Below, one piece after another: positions 37,106 through 44,088 of a DNA stretch of 44,088 bases. Origin of the DNA: JAEKLB01 sp050249235 (GTDB taxonomy: Bacteria > Actinomycetota > Acidimicrobiia > Acidimicrobiales > CADCSY01); NCBI GenBank assembly GCA_050249235.1, contig JBFWQW010000013.1, positions 1-44,088 of the forward strand, written 5' to 3'. The notes under the pieces were generated by a model. It made no database searches and had not been told where the DNA came from. It saw only the letters and a list, made by a program, of their open reading frames with translations. Both the position numbers and the translations under genes were made by a program. Each line of letters begins with the position of its first letter. The first letter of the stretch is position 1.

Positions 37106-38536
37106 ATGCTCTACATCGACGGGGAGTGGCGGGAAGCGGCCTCCGGGAAGCGCTTCGAGTCGATCAACCCGGCCACGGGCGACGTGATCGACAGCGTCGC
37201 GGACGCGGACACCGAGGACGTGCGGGCCGCCATCGACGCGGCCGACGCCGCGTCCGAGTCGTTCGCGGCCCTCACCGCCTACCAGCGGGCCGCCTTCCTG
37301 GGCGAGGCCCACCAGCTGATGCTCGAGCGCCGCGAAGACCTCGCCAAGCTCATGACCGAGGAGCAGGGCAAGCCGCTGCGCATGTCCCGCACCGAGGTCA
37401 CCTACGCCGCCGACTTCCTGCTCTGGTTCGCCGAGGAGGCGAAGCGGGTCTACGGCTCCACCATCCCGTCGAACCGGGCCGACCAGCGGTTCCTCGTCAT
37501 GCACCAGCCGGTCGGCGTCGTCGCCGCGGTGACGCCCTGGAACTATCCGATCTCGATGATCACCAGGAAGATCGGCCCGGCCCTGGCCGCCGGTTGCACC
37601 TCGGTGCTCAAGCCGGCCCGCTACACCCCGCTCTGCGCCCGCGAGGTGTACCGGATCTTCGACGACGCCGGCATCCCGCCGGGGGTGGTCAACCTGGTGT
37701 CGTCGTCGCGGGCCCGCCCGGTCGGCGACGAGTTCCTCTCCAACCCCAAGGTCCAGAAGCTCACGTTCACGGGCTCGACCGAGATCGGCAAGCAGCTGGC
37801 CGCCGACGCGGCCAAGCAGGTGAAGCGGGTGTCGATGGAGCTCGGCGGCCACGCCCCGTTCATCGTGTTCCCCGACGCCGACCCGGTCCACGCCGCGAAG
37901 GGCGTCGCCGCCCTGAAGTTCCTCAACATGGGCCAGGCCTGCATCAGCCCCAACCGGATCTTCGTCCACCGCAGCATCGCCGACACCTTCATCGCCACCG
38001 TGACCGAGCGGGTGGGCGCCCTGAAGGCGGGGAGCGGCATGGTCGACGGCAACACCGTCGGACCGCTCATCGACGAGGACGCCTACCTCCACATGGAGTC
38101 CCAAGTGAAGGACGCCGTCGCCAAGGGGGCGACGGTGGCCCAGGGCGGCGAGCGCCTCACCGGCGAGGGCTTCGACGGCGGCTACTTCTACGCCGCCACC
38201 GTGCTCACCGGCGTCACGCCCGAGATGACGATCTACCGGGAGGAGACGTTCGGCCCGATCGCGCCGATCATCGTCTTCGACGACGACGACGACATCGTGA
38301 CGATGGCCAACGACACCGAGTACGGCCTGGCGGCCTACATCTACACGAACGACATCAAGACGGCCTGGAACACCGTCGAGAAGCTGAAGTTCGGGATCAT
38401 CGGGGTCAACGACATCAACCCCACCGCTGCGGCGGCACCGTTCGGCGGGGTGAAGGAGAGCGGCCTGGGTCGCGAGGGCGGCGCCGAGGGCATCGGCGAG
38501 TACCTCGAGACCAAGCTCGTCGGCTTCGCCGTCTGA
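37106..38536 (+). CDS. NAD(P)+-dependent aldehyde dehydrogenase, succinate-semialdehyde-like
   Basis: 476 residues from the ATG at 37106. The ALDH fold is intact: LYIDGEWREAASGKRFESIN, PWNYPISMITRKIGPALAAG, FTGSTEIGKQL, catalytic E245 in MELGGHAPF and nucleophile C279 in GQACISPNR, 34 residues apart as usual. EETFGPIAPI and the PFGGVKESGLGREGGAEGI end match the GabD/succinate-semialdehyde and related subfamily. The exact aldehyde cannot be assigned. The amidohydrolase gene lies 78 bases downstream on the same strand. Confidence 0.93.
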   Translation: MLYIDGEWREAASGKRFESINPATGDVIDSVADADTEDVRAAIDAADAASESFAALTAYQRAAFLGEAHQLMLERREDLAKLMTEEQGKPLRMSRTEVTYAADFLLWFAEEAKRVYGSTIPSNRADQRFLVMHQPVGVVAAVTPWNYPISMITRKIGPALAAGCTSVLKPARYTPLCAREVYRIFDDAGIPPGVVNLVSSSRARPVGDEFLSNPKVQKLTFTGSTEIGKQLAADAAKQVKRVSMELGGHAPFIVFPDADPVHAAKGVAALKFLNMGQACISPNRIFVHRSIADTFIATVTERVGALKAGSGMVDGNTVGPLIDEDAYLHMESQVKDAVAKGATVAQGGERLTGEGFDGGYFYAATVLTGVTPEMTIYREETFGPIAPIIVFDDDDDIVTMANDTEYGLAAYIYTNDIKTAWNTVEKLKFGIIGVNDINPTAAAAPFGGVKESGLGREGGAEGIGEYLETKLVGFAV

Positions 38537-38614
38537 CCCGGCGGACCGGTCCCGGGCCGGGGCCGGTACCGTGCTGCCGCGGGGCGACAGTGCTGCCCGG
38601 CGAGGGAGGCGACC

Positions 38615-40339
38615 GTGTTCGATCTCGTGGTGAAGGGTGGCCGGGTGCTCGACGGCACCGGCGGGCCGGCCATGGTCGCCGACATCGGCATCCGCGACGG
38701 GCGCATCGCGGCCATCGAGCCCCGGCTCGACGCCGAGGCCGGCGAGGTCATCGACGCGACCGACCGGATGGTCACCCCGGGCTTCGTCGACGTCCACTGC
38801 CACTACGACGGCCAGGTCACCTGGGACGGCCTGCTCGAGCCGTCGACGCCCCACGGGGTGACCACGATGGTCATGGGCAACTGCGGGGTTGGGTTCGCGC
38901 CCGTCCGCCCGGCCGACCGCCAGGCCCTGATCGAGCTGATGGAAGGCGTCGAGGACATCCCCGGCGCGGCCCTCTCGGAGGGCATCTCCTGGGAGTGGGA
39001 GAGCTTCCCCGAGTACCTCGACGCCCTCGAGGGTCGCCGCTGGGCCGCCGACGTCGGCACCCAGCTCCCCCACGGGGCGCTGCGCACCTACGTGATGGGA
39101 CCGGCCCGGTCCGGCGACGCCGCCTCGTCGGACGACATCGAGGCCATGGCCCGGCTCACGCGTGAAGCCGTCGAGGCCGGCGCTTTCGGGTTCACGACGT
39201 CGCGCACGCTCGGCCACCGCTCGGTCGACGGCCAGCCGGTGCCCGGCACGTTCGCCCCCGACGAGGAGCTCGGTGCCCTGGCCCGGGCCGTGGCCGACGG
39301 CGGGGCCCGCATCTTCGAGGTGGCCGCCAGCGGGCTGGCCGCCACCGACGACCCGGCCATCGTCGCCGGCGAGCTCGACTGGATCGGCAAGCTGGCCGCC
39401 GCCACGGGCCTCACCACCACCTTCATCCTCCTCCAGTGCAACGACGCCCCAAACCGGTGGCGCGAGGAGCTGGCCCGGGCCGCCGCCTGGAGGGCCGGCG
39501 GCGCAGCCGTCGTGCCCCTGATCGCCGGCCGCTCGGCCGGCGTCCTCTGGAGCTGGGCGGTGCGCCACCCCTTCTCGGCCCGCCCCTCCTACCGGGCGGT
39601 GGCTCACCTCCCGATCGAGGAGCGCATCGAGGCGCTGCGCGACCCGGCCCGGCGGGCGGCCATCCTCGGCGAGGAGGACGAGTACCGCAACTTCATCGAG
39701 ACCCGTCACGGCGAGCGGGTGAAGGCCACGCTGGCCCGCTGCTTCTCGCTGGTCGGCACGCCCGACTACGAGCAGACGCCCGACCGGCGCCTCGACGCCC
39801 GGGCCGCCCGGGCCGGCGTGAGCCTCGAGTCGGTCGCCTACGACGAGCTGCTCCGGGAGGGCGCCTTCCTCCTCCTGCCGCTCTACAACTACAGCGACGG
39901 CGACCACCAGGCGCTCTACGAGCAGTTCGGCGACCCGGACGCCGTGGTCGCCCTGAACGACGGAGGCGCCCACTCGGCGACGATCTGCGACGCGTCGATC
40001 CCGACCTACCTGCTCACCCACTGGGTGCGCGACCGTCGGCGCGGACCCCGCCTCGAGCTCGCCGACGTCGTCAGGCGGCTCACCTCCCACCCGGCCGACC
40101 TCTACGGCCTCACCGACCGCGGCCGCCTCGCGGTCGGCCTCCGGGCCGACCTCAACGTGCTCGACACCGAGGCCATGACGCTCGGCATGCCCGTCGCCGT
40201 CGACGACCTCCCCGCCGGCGGCACCCGCCTGCTCCAGGGAGCCACCGGCTACGACGCCACGATCGTCGCCGGCGAGGTCACCCGCCGCCACGGCGTGGAC
40301 ACCGGGGCCCGTCCCGGTCGCCTCCTCCGCCGCCCCTGA
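38615..40339 (+). CDS. Amidohydrolase, N-acyl-D-amino-acid deacylase-like
   Basis: 574 residues from a GTG at 38615, with GAGGGAGG upstream. Composite TIM-barrel metallohydrolase: LVVKGGRVLDGTGGPAM start, metal HxH in VDVHCHYDGQVTWD, TTMVMGNCGVGFAPVRPADR, and ALNDGGAHSATICDASIPTY with the C-terminal Asp region; a DRGRLAVGLRADLNVLD end caps the beta-sandwich. It resembles D-aminoacylases and dihydroorotase-like members, though many actinobacterial homologues act on unknown amides. Length exceeds the usual ~480. It is a likely partner of the ALDH in an amide/aldehyde degradation route. Confidence 0.9.
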   Translation: MFDLVVKGGRVLDGTGGPAMVADIGIRDGRIAAIEPRLDAEAGEVIDATDRMVTPGFVDVHCHYDGQVTWDGLLEPSTPHGVTTMVMGNCGVGFAPVRPADRQALIELMEGVEDIPGAALSEGISWEWESFPEYLDALEGRRWAADVGTQLPHGALRTYVMGPARSGDAASSDDIEAMARLTREAVEAGAFGFTTSRTLGHRSVDGQPVPGTFAPDEELGALARAVADGGARIFEVAASGLAATDDPAIVAGELDWIGKLAAATGLTTTFILLQCNDAPNRWREELARAAAWRAGGAAVVPLIAGRSAGVLWSWAVRHPFSARPSYRAVAHLPIEERIEALRDPARRAAILGEEDEYRNFIETRHGERVKATLARCFSLVGTPDYEQTPDRRLDARAARAGVSLESVAYDELLREGAFLLLPLYNYSDGDHQALYEQFGDPDAVVALNDGGAHSATICDASIPTYLLTHWVRDRRRGPRLELADVVRRLTSHPADLYGLTDRGRLAVGLRADLNVLDTEAMTLGMPVAVDDLPAGGTRLLQGATGYDATIVAGEVTRRHGVDTGARPGRLLRRP

Positions 40340-40349
40340 CCCCCCGGGC

Positions 40350-41153
40350 TCAGCCGTCCTCGAGGGCGGCGATCTGGCCGGCGAGGAAGCCCTCCGGGTC
40401 GCGGGCCCGCTCGACGAGCACGTCGCCGATCTCGGGGTGGGTGAGCAGCAGGAACCGGTCGTCGAGGATGGCCCGGAGCACCTGCTCCCCGACCACCTCG
40501 GGTGCCAGGCCGATCAGGCCACCGCCCGGGCCGCGCAGCCGCACGGGCGGGCCCGAGAACGTGATCGACGACCCGATGTTCGTGGTGACCGGTCCCGGGC
40601 ACAGGCAGGTGACGCCGATCCCCCGGGGGCGGAGGTAGAGGGCGAGGGCCTCGGAGAGGGCGACGACCGCGCCCTTGGTGGCCGAGTAGGGCAGGCGCTC
40701 GTAGGCGTACGCGAACAGGCCCGCCGTCGACGCCGTGTTCACCACGTGCCCGCTCCCTTGCTCCAGCAGCAGGGGCAGGAAGGTGTGGTTGCTCCGGACG
40801 ACCGACAGCAGGTTGGTGCTGACGATCCGCTCCCACTCGGCCATCGGGATGTGCTCGGGGAGGCCGGCCGCGATCACCCCGACGTTGTTCATCACGATGT
40901 CGATCCGCCCGAACCGGTCGACCGCCAGGTCGCGGGCCCGGTCAAAGGCGTCCTGCGAGCGCACGTCGAGGTCGACCCCGAACGACTCGGCGCCGGCCGC
41001 GGTTGCCTCGGCCGCCACCCCTGCGGCCCGCTCCGGGTCGAGGTCGGCGACGACGACGTGCGCGCCGGCACCGGCCAGCGCCAGCGCCGTGGCCCGCCCG
41101 ATGCCGCTGGCCCCGCCGGTGACGAGGGCGACCCTGCCGGCGACGGTGTCCAT
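40350..41153 (-). CDS. Short-chain dehydrogenase/reductase
   Basis: 267 residues from the ATG at 41153, one base overlapping the LLM stop (TGATG). Classical SDR: TGGASGIGRATALALAGAGA, VVADLDPERA, MNNVGVIAAG, catalytic S142 (NTASTAG), Y156 and K160 (LPYSATKG). An NAD preference is suggested by the Asp after the second strand (VADLD). CPGPVTTNIGSSITFSGPP follows. It is the last gene of the TetR-amidohydrolase-LLM-SDR operon and likely oxidises or reduces an alcohol/ketone of that pathway. Confidence 0.93.
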   Translation of the reverse strand: MDTVAGRVALVTGGASGIGRATALALAGAGAHVVVADLDPERAAGVAAEATAAGAESFGVDLDVRSQDAFDRARDLAVDRFGRIDIVMNNVGVIAAGLPEHIPMAEWERIVSTNLLSVVRSNHTFLPLLLEQGSGHVVNTASTAGLFAYAYERLPYSATKGAVVALSEALALYLRPRGIGVTCLCPGPVTTNIGSSITFSGPPVRLRGPGGGLIGLAPEVVGEQVLRAILDDRFLLLTHPEIGDVLVERARDPEGFLAGQIAALEDG

Positions 41154-42079
41154 CAGCGTCCGATCTCCTCGATGACCGGCGCGATCTGGAAGGCCAGTTC
41201 CTCGCTCAAGGTGAGGTAGGTGACGCCGAAGCGCTCCCGGATCTCGACCAGGTGGTCCTTGATGCGGGCCAGGTCGCCGACCAGGACGAAGGGCGAGTCC
41301 AGCACCTCGTCCGCCGTCAGCCCCACCCGCCCGCCGAACCGCGCCGCCACCGACCGGGCGCTCTCACCGGGAGCGGCCAGCTCCCCGGCGGGCACCCGCA
41401 GGCCGACGACGAGATCGGTGCGATCGCCCCGGGCGTCGGCGATCCAGCCCAGCTGCCGCTCGAACCCCTCGAGCCGGTTGCCACCCTCACCGGTGGCGGC
41501 GAGGACGCTCACGATCTGGGCCTCGCGGGCCGCGAAGCCGAGCATCCGCTTCTCGCGGGCGCCGATCATGAGCGGCACCGGCGACTGGACGGGGAGCGGG
41601 TTCGAACGGAAGTCGTCGATCTCGTAGAACTCGCCGGCGAAGGTCACCGACTCGCCGCTGAAGAGCAGCCGGAGCACGGCAACCGACTCGAACAGCCGGC
41701 TCACCCGGGTGGCGGGCGGGTCCCAGGTCGCCACGCCCGTCTTGGTGTAGTCCTCCTCCAGCCAGCCGGCGCCGAGGCCCATGTCGACCCGACCGTCGGA
41801 GAGCAGGTCCAGGGTGGCGATCTCCTTGGCGAGCATCACGGGGTGGCGGAAGTCGTTGTCCAGCACGGTGATCGCCAGCCGGAGCGACGTTGTCACCGCC
41901 GCGGCGGAGGCCAGCGCCACCAGCGGCGCCAGCTGCGGGAGGCTCGGCCCGAGATGGTCGGGGATCGAGACGGAGTGGAAGCCGAGGTCGTCGGCGCGGC
42001 GCACCTTGTCCGACCACGACCGGAGGTCGGGCGCGCCGGGCAGCTGGATCGAGAAGCGGATGGGCTGGACCTCGGGCAC
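41153..42079 (-). CDS. LLM-class F420/flavin-dependent oxidoreductase
   Basis: 308 residues from a GTG at 42079 (VPEVQPIRFSIQLPGAPDLR). The luciferase-like barrel is shown by WSDKVRRADDLGFHSVSIPD, AVTTSLRLAITVLDNDFRHP, LAKEIATLDLLSDGRVDMGL, GAGWLEEDYTKTGV and VPLMIGAREKRMLGFAARE. This is the F420-dependent TIGR03621-like subgroup pattern, though the cofactor is inferred. It is 35 bases downstream of the amidohydrolase and overlaps the SDR start by one base, so all three are cotranscribed. A second LLM gene lies at 2707-3624 but is in another context. Confidence 0.92.
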   Translation of the reverse strand: MPEVQPIRFSIQLPGAPDLRSWSDKVRRADDLGFHSVSIPDHLGPSLPQLAPLVALASAAAVTTSLRLAITVLDNDFRHPVMLAKEIATLDLLSDGRVDMGLGAGWLEEDYTKTGVATWDPPATRVSRLFESVAVLRLLFSGESVTFAGEFYEIDDFRSNPLPVQSPVPLMIGAREKRMLGFAAREAQIVSVLAATGEGGNRLEGFERQLGWIADARGDRTDLVVGLRVPAGELAAPGESARSVAARFGGRVGLTADEVLDSPFVLVGDLARIKDHLVEIRERFGVTYLTLSEELAFQIAPVIEEIGR

Positions 42080-42114
42080 CGCCGAACCCCCCTGGCGTCC
42101 GTCGGTGGCCGACG

Positions 42115-43212
42115 CTACGCGGCGGCGGGCCGGCCGACGTGGGGGAAGAGGTCGAGGAAGGCGCCCTGGGTGATGCGGTCGGTGACCTCGGCGTCGACCC
42201 CGTCGAACAGCTCGTGCAGGACCTTCTGGGTGTGCGGGAACGTGCCCTCGAGGTGGGGGTAGTCCGACCCGAACATGACGTTGCGGTACCCCATCGCCGT
42301 CATCGTCGGGATGGCGGTCTCGTCGTGCTGGAACGAGGCGTACACCTGCCGGTTGATGTACTCCTTCGGCAGCATCGACAGCTCGCCCTTGTCGAACATG
42401 TGGTGCTGGCGCACCGCCTCGTTCATCCGGTCGCCGAGGAAGGGCGCCCACGTGGCCCCGCCCTCGGAGACCAGGACCTTCAGGTCGGGGTGCCTCTCCA
42501 GGGCCCCGGAGGCGATCATCATCATCACGGCGATCTGGCCGCCGAACGTGGTGTTCACGTAGTTGAGGACGTAGCCCCCTGGGCCCCGGTACTTCTGTGG
42601 CTTCTCGCCCGACTCCGTGCCGATGTGGAAGCCGAGGACGGTGCCCGTGCCCTCGAGCACCTCCCACAGCGGCTCCCAGACCTCCGAGTTCCACTCCCCG
42701 TGCACCACGGGTGGCTTGGTCGGCAGGAAGACGACCTTGAAGCCCTTGGCCACGCAGCGCTCGACCTCCCGGACGGACAGCTCGATCGACTGGAGCGGCA
42801 GGGTGGCACAGGGCACCAGCCGGGGTGACAGCGACATGATCTCGTCGGCGACCCAGTCGTTCAGGACCTCGGCCGCCGCCTTCACCAGCTCGCCGTCCTG
42901 CATCTCCCCGTACCAGAGGCCGAGCGACGGGTACACGACCTCGCCCCACACGCCCTGCCCGTCGAGGTCGGCCATCCGCTTGCTGTTGTCGTTGCCGCCC
43001 TGGGCCCGCATCGCCGCGGCCATTTCCAGGTTGGCACCGCCCGGGGCCCGACGGACGATCGTGCGCCCGTCGATGTGGGTGACGATGTTCCCGTCGACGA
43101 ACTCGGAGCGGGGCATGCGCTCGGCGTAGCGGGCCGGCATGTTGTCGCGGTAGAGGTTCGCCGGCTCGATCGCGTGCGAGTCACCGGAGTTGGTCCAGAT
43201 CGTGTCGTCCAT
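42115..43212 (-). CDS. Amidohydrolase family protein (PF04909)
   Basis: 365 residues from the ATG at 43212. Metal-dependent hydrolase/decarboxylase type: WTNSGDSHAIEPANLYRDNM start with the first His; VWGEVVYPSLGLWYGEMQDG; GFHIGTESGEKPQKY with a metal His; and FGSDYPHLEGTFPH near the end with the Asp-Tyr-Pro-His motif. Relatives include aminocarboxymuconate-semialdehyde-decarboxylase-like enzymes and actinobacterial members of unknown specificity. First gene of the operon after tetR; a palindrome lies 56 bases before its start. Confidence 0.92.
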   Translation of the reverse strand: MDDTIWTNSGDSHAIEPANLYRDNMPARYAERMPRSEFVDGNIVTHIDGRTIVRRAPGGANLEMAAAMRAQGGNDNSKRMADLDGQGVWGEVVYPSLGLWYGEMQDGELVKAAAEVLNDWVADEIMSLSPRLVPCATLPLQSIELSVREVERCVAKGFKVVFLPTKPPVVHGEWNSEVWEPLWEVLEGTGTVLGFHIGTESGEKPQKYRGPGGYVLNYVNTTFGGQIAVMMMIASGALERHPDLKVLVSEGGATWAPFLGDRMNEAVRQHHMFDKGELSMLPKEYINRQVYASFQHDETAIPTMTAMGYRNVMFGSDYPHLEGTFPHTQKVLHELFDGVDAEVTDRITQGAFLDLFPHVGRPAAA

Positions 43213-43267
43213 GGTCCCCGTGCCTTCTCTCGGTCGGGTCGGCCGTCCCCCCCTGGGTCCAGCCGGC

Positions 43268-43282
43268 GAGAACGCCGTTTTC
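43268..43282. promoter_or_regulatory. Possible TetR operator
   Basis: GAGAAC-GCC-GTTTTC, arms agreeing in 5 of 6 positions, inside CGGCGAGAACGCCG (43264-43277). It is 56 bases before the amidohydrolase start and just downstream of the TetR gene, a normal place for a local operator. Confidence 0.4.
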
Positions 43283-43341
43283 AAGTGCCCGCAGCGTACG
43301 CCCCGGTCAGCCCGGGCGCCAGCGTGGCGATGGCGCCCGCC

Positions 43342-44064
43342 TCAACCTTTCGGGTCGAACCCGAGGGCCCGAAGCACGAAGCGGAGCACATGCTCGCGGG
43401 CGTCCTCCCGGGTGAGCCGCGGCGGCCGATCCTCGAGCAGCTGGAAGAGCCCGAAGGTCAGGTCGTGGATCGTGCGGGCGTCGAGTTCGGGATCCGCGTC
43501 CGGGAAGGTCCCGTCCACCTTTCCCGCCCGGAGGGCCCCGAGGAGGGGCTGGGTGAGGGCCAGGCTGGTGGCCCGGCGGATCTCCTCCCAGAGGGGGCCG
43601 CGCTGCGCTTCGCGCGAGCGCAGGAGGCCCGCCCGCTGCTCCCGGCGGGGGTCGAACCGGATGGACAGCACGTCGTCCACCCAGGCGGTGACCGCCTCGG
43701 CCGGGCCGGGCGCCGACGCCACGACCTTCGCCAGGCGGGCGGCGACGGCGGTGGCCTCCCGCTCGTAGAGCGCCACCAGCAGCTCGTCCTTCGAGGCGTA
43801 GTGCCGGTAGAAGGCCCGGGTCGACAGGCCGGCCTCGGTGAGGACCTCGTCGAGCGTGGCCCGGTCGTAGCCGCTGCGACGGAGCACCGTGAGGGTGGCC
43901 GACAGGATGACCCGGCGCTCGTCGTCCGGCTCCAGCGCAGGCGACCGGCCCCGCCGCCTCGTCCCGACGCCGGCGACGGGGTCGCCGAGCTCGCCGCCGG
44001 CGTCGGGCGACGTGGGTCGCGCCCCGAGCGTGCCCCGACCGGCGCCGGGCGGGTCGCCGGGCAT
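43342..44064 (-). CDS. TetR/AcrR-family transcriptional regulator
   Basis: 240 residues from the ATG at 44064 (MPGDPPGAGRGTLGARPTSP), with AGGAGGG five bases before it; a GTG at the very window edge would add eight residues and cannot be excluded. After a disordered ~45-residue start the TetR HTH is RRVILSATLTVLRRSGYDRA, TLDEVLTEAGLSTRAFYRHY ASKDELLVALYERE. The C-terminal helical domain (RAGLLRSREAQRGPLWEEIR; RTIHDLTFGLFQLLEDRPPR) should bind an inducer. It is in line with the amidohydrolase-LLM-SDR operon and is the likely regulator of it. Confidence 0.92.
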   Translation of the reverse strand: MPGDPPGAGRGTLGARPTSPDAGGELGDPVAGVGTRRRGRSPALEPDDERRVILSATLTVLRRSGYDRATLDEVLTEAGLSTRAFYRHYASKDELLVALYEREATAVAARLAKVVASAPGPAEAVTAWVDDVLSIRFDPRREQRAGLLRSREAQRGPLWEEIRRATSLALTQPLLGALRAGKVDGTFPDADPELDARTIHDLTFGLFQLLEDRPPRLTREDAREHVLRFVLRALGFDPKG

Positions 44065-44088
44065 CACGCCCTCCTCGGCCTGGCCCAC

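Noticed and set aside
36554..40291. A very long open minus-strand frame opposite dinB, the aldehyde dehydrogenase and the amidohydrolase
   Set aside because: It is the antisense shadow of three well-supported genes; its product is Gly/Arg/Val/His-rich low-complexity sequence without any domain, as expected in high-GC DNA.
43264..43281. Intrinsic terminator CGGCG-AGAA-CGCCG-TTTT
   Set aside because: It would work only on the plus strand, where no gene ends; both flanking genes are on the minus strand. It is better explained as an operator-like palindrome.
1..44088. tRNA, rRNA, integrase, transposase or attachment sites
   Set aside because: None was recognised on reading either strand; the window looks like stable chromosomal sequence.

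Overview
The window is very GC-rich, densely coded, and uses many GTG starts. Its gene mix points to an actinomycete: F420/flavin luciferase-like oxidoreductases, a mycothiol-type DinB-fold enzyme, an Erm(37)-like rRNA methylase, an actinobacterial LexA box before a Y-family polymerase, and several genes that look leaderless. The CoA-transferase, VOC, thiolase/DUF35, SDR and amidohydrolase catabolic genes suggest class Acidimicrobiia or a relative. That class assignment is inference. No rRNA, tRNA, CRISPR array, phage module or transposase was seen.

Layout. 1-7.3 kb: the 3' part of an ABC exporter (+) meets a minus-strand run (DUF4349 lipoprotein, small GNAT, LLM oxidoreductase, alpha/beta hydrolase, YjbR, VOC, a two-domain hypothetical, an unknown). 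7.3-11.5 kb: a large MMPL transporter (-) diverges from a tandem-HTH protein plus DUF2231-Rieske pair and a cold-shock protein (+). 11.5-13.1 kb: a 179-residue Erm-type methylase with a structured upstream region, a small GNAT and a lipoprotein, all (-). 13.3-19.1 kb: a double-domain CaiB/BaiF CoA-transferase and a two-domain VOC protein, a HelD-like motor gene cut by an in-frame TGA, and a small protein, all (+). 19.2-24.6 kb: mycothiol-dependent-type enzyme (-), DoxX (+), FSP1/NDH-2-like oxidoreductase (-), KhtU/KhtT-like K+/H+ antiporter pair (-), alpha/beta hydrolase (-). 24.7-27.4 kb: thiolase, DUF35 and SDR (-), a likely side-chain catabolic set. 27.5-35.2 kb: tyrosine phosphatase (+), DinB/DUF664 (-), methyltransferase (-), flavin reductase (+), TesB thioesterase, ACT protein, Thr-rich exported protein, DEAD-box helicase and YgjP-type metallopeptidase (all -). 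35.3-40.3 kb: a conserved small protein, SOS-box dinB, aldehyde dehydrogenase and N-acyl-D-amino-acid-deacylase-like amidohydrolase (+). 40.3-44.1 kb: TetR, amidohydrolase, LLM and SDR (-), read as one regulated catabolic operon.

I found no obvious defence island or large new system. The most unusual signals are non-coding or structural: a dispersed palindromic element with two copies 20 kb apart; a conserved 43-nt block carrying two GTCGAC sites at identical spacing upstream of two Thr-rich exported proteins; a recurring ACTGGGTGCC(A/G) core that builds hairpins or tandem arrays; a hairpin and possible leader peptide before the erm-like gene; a fused CoA-transferase with only one active-site Asp; and the broken HelD gene.
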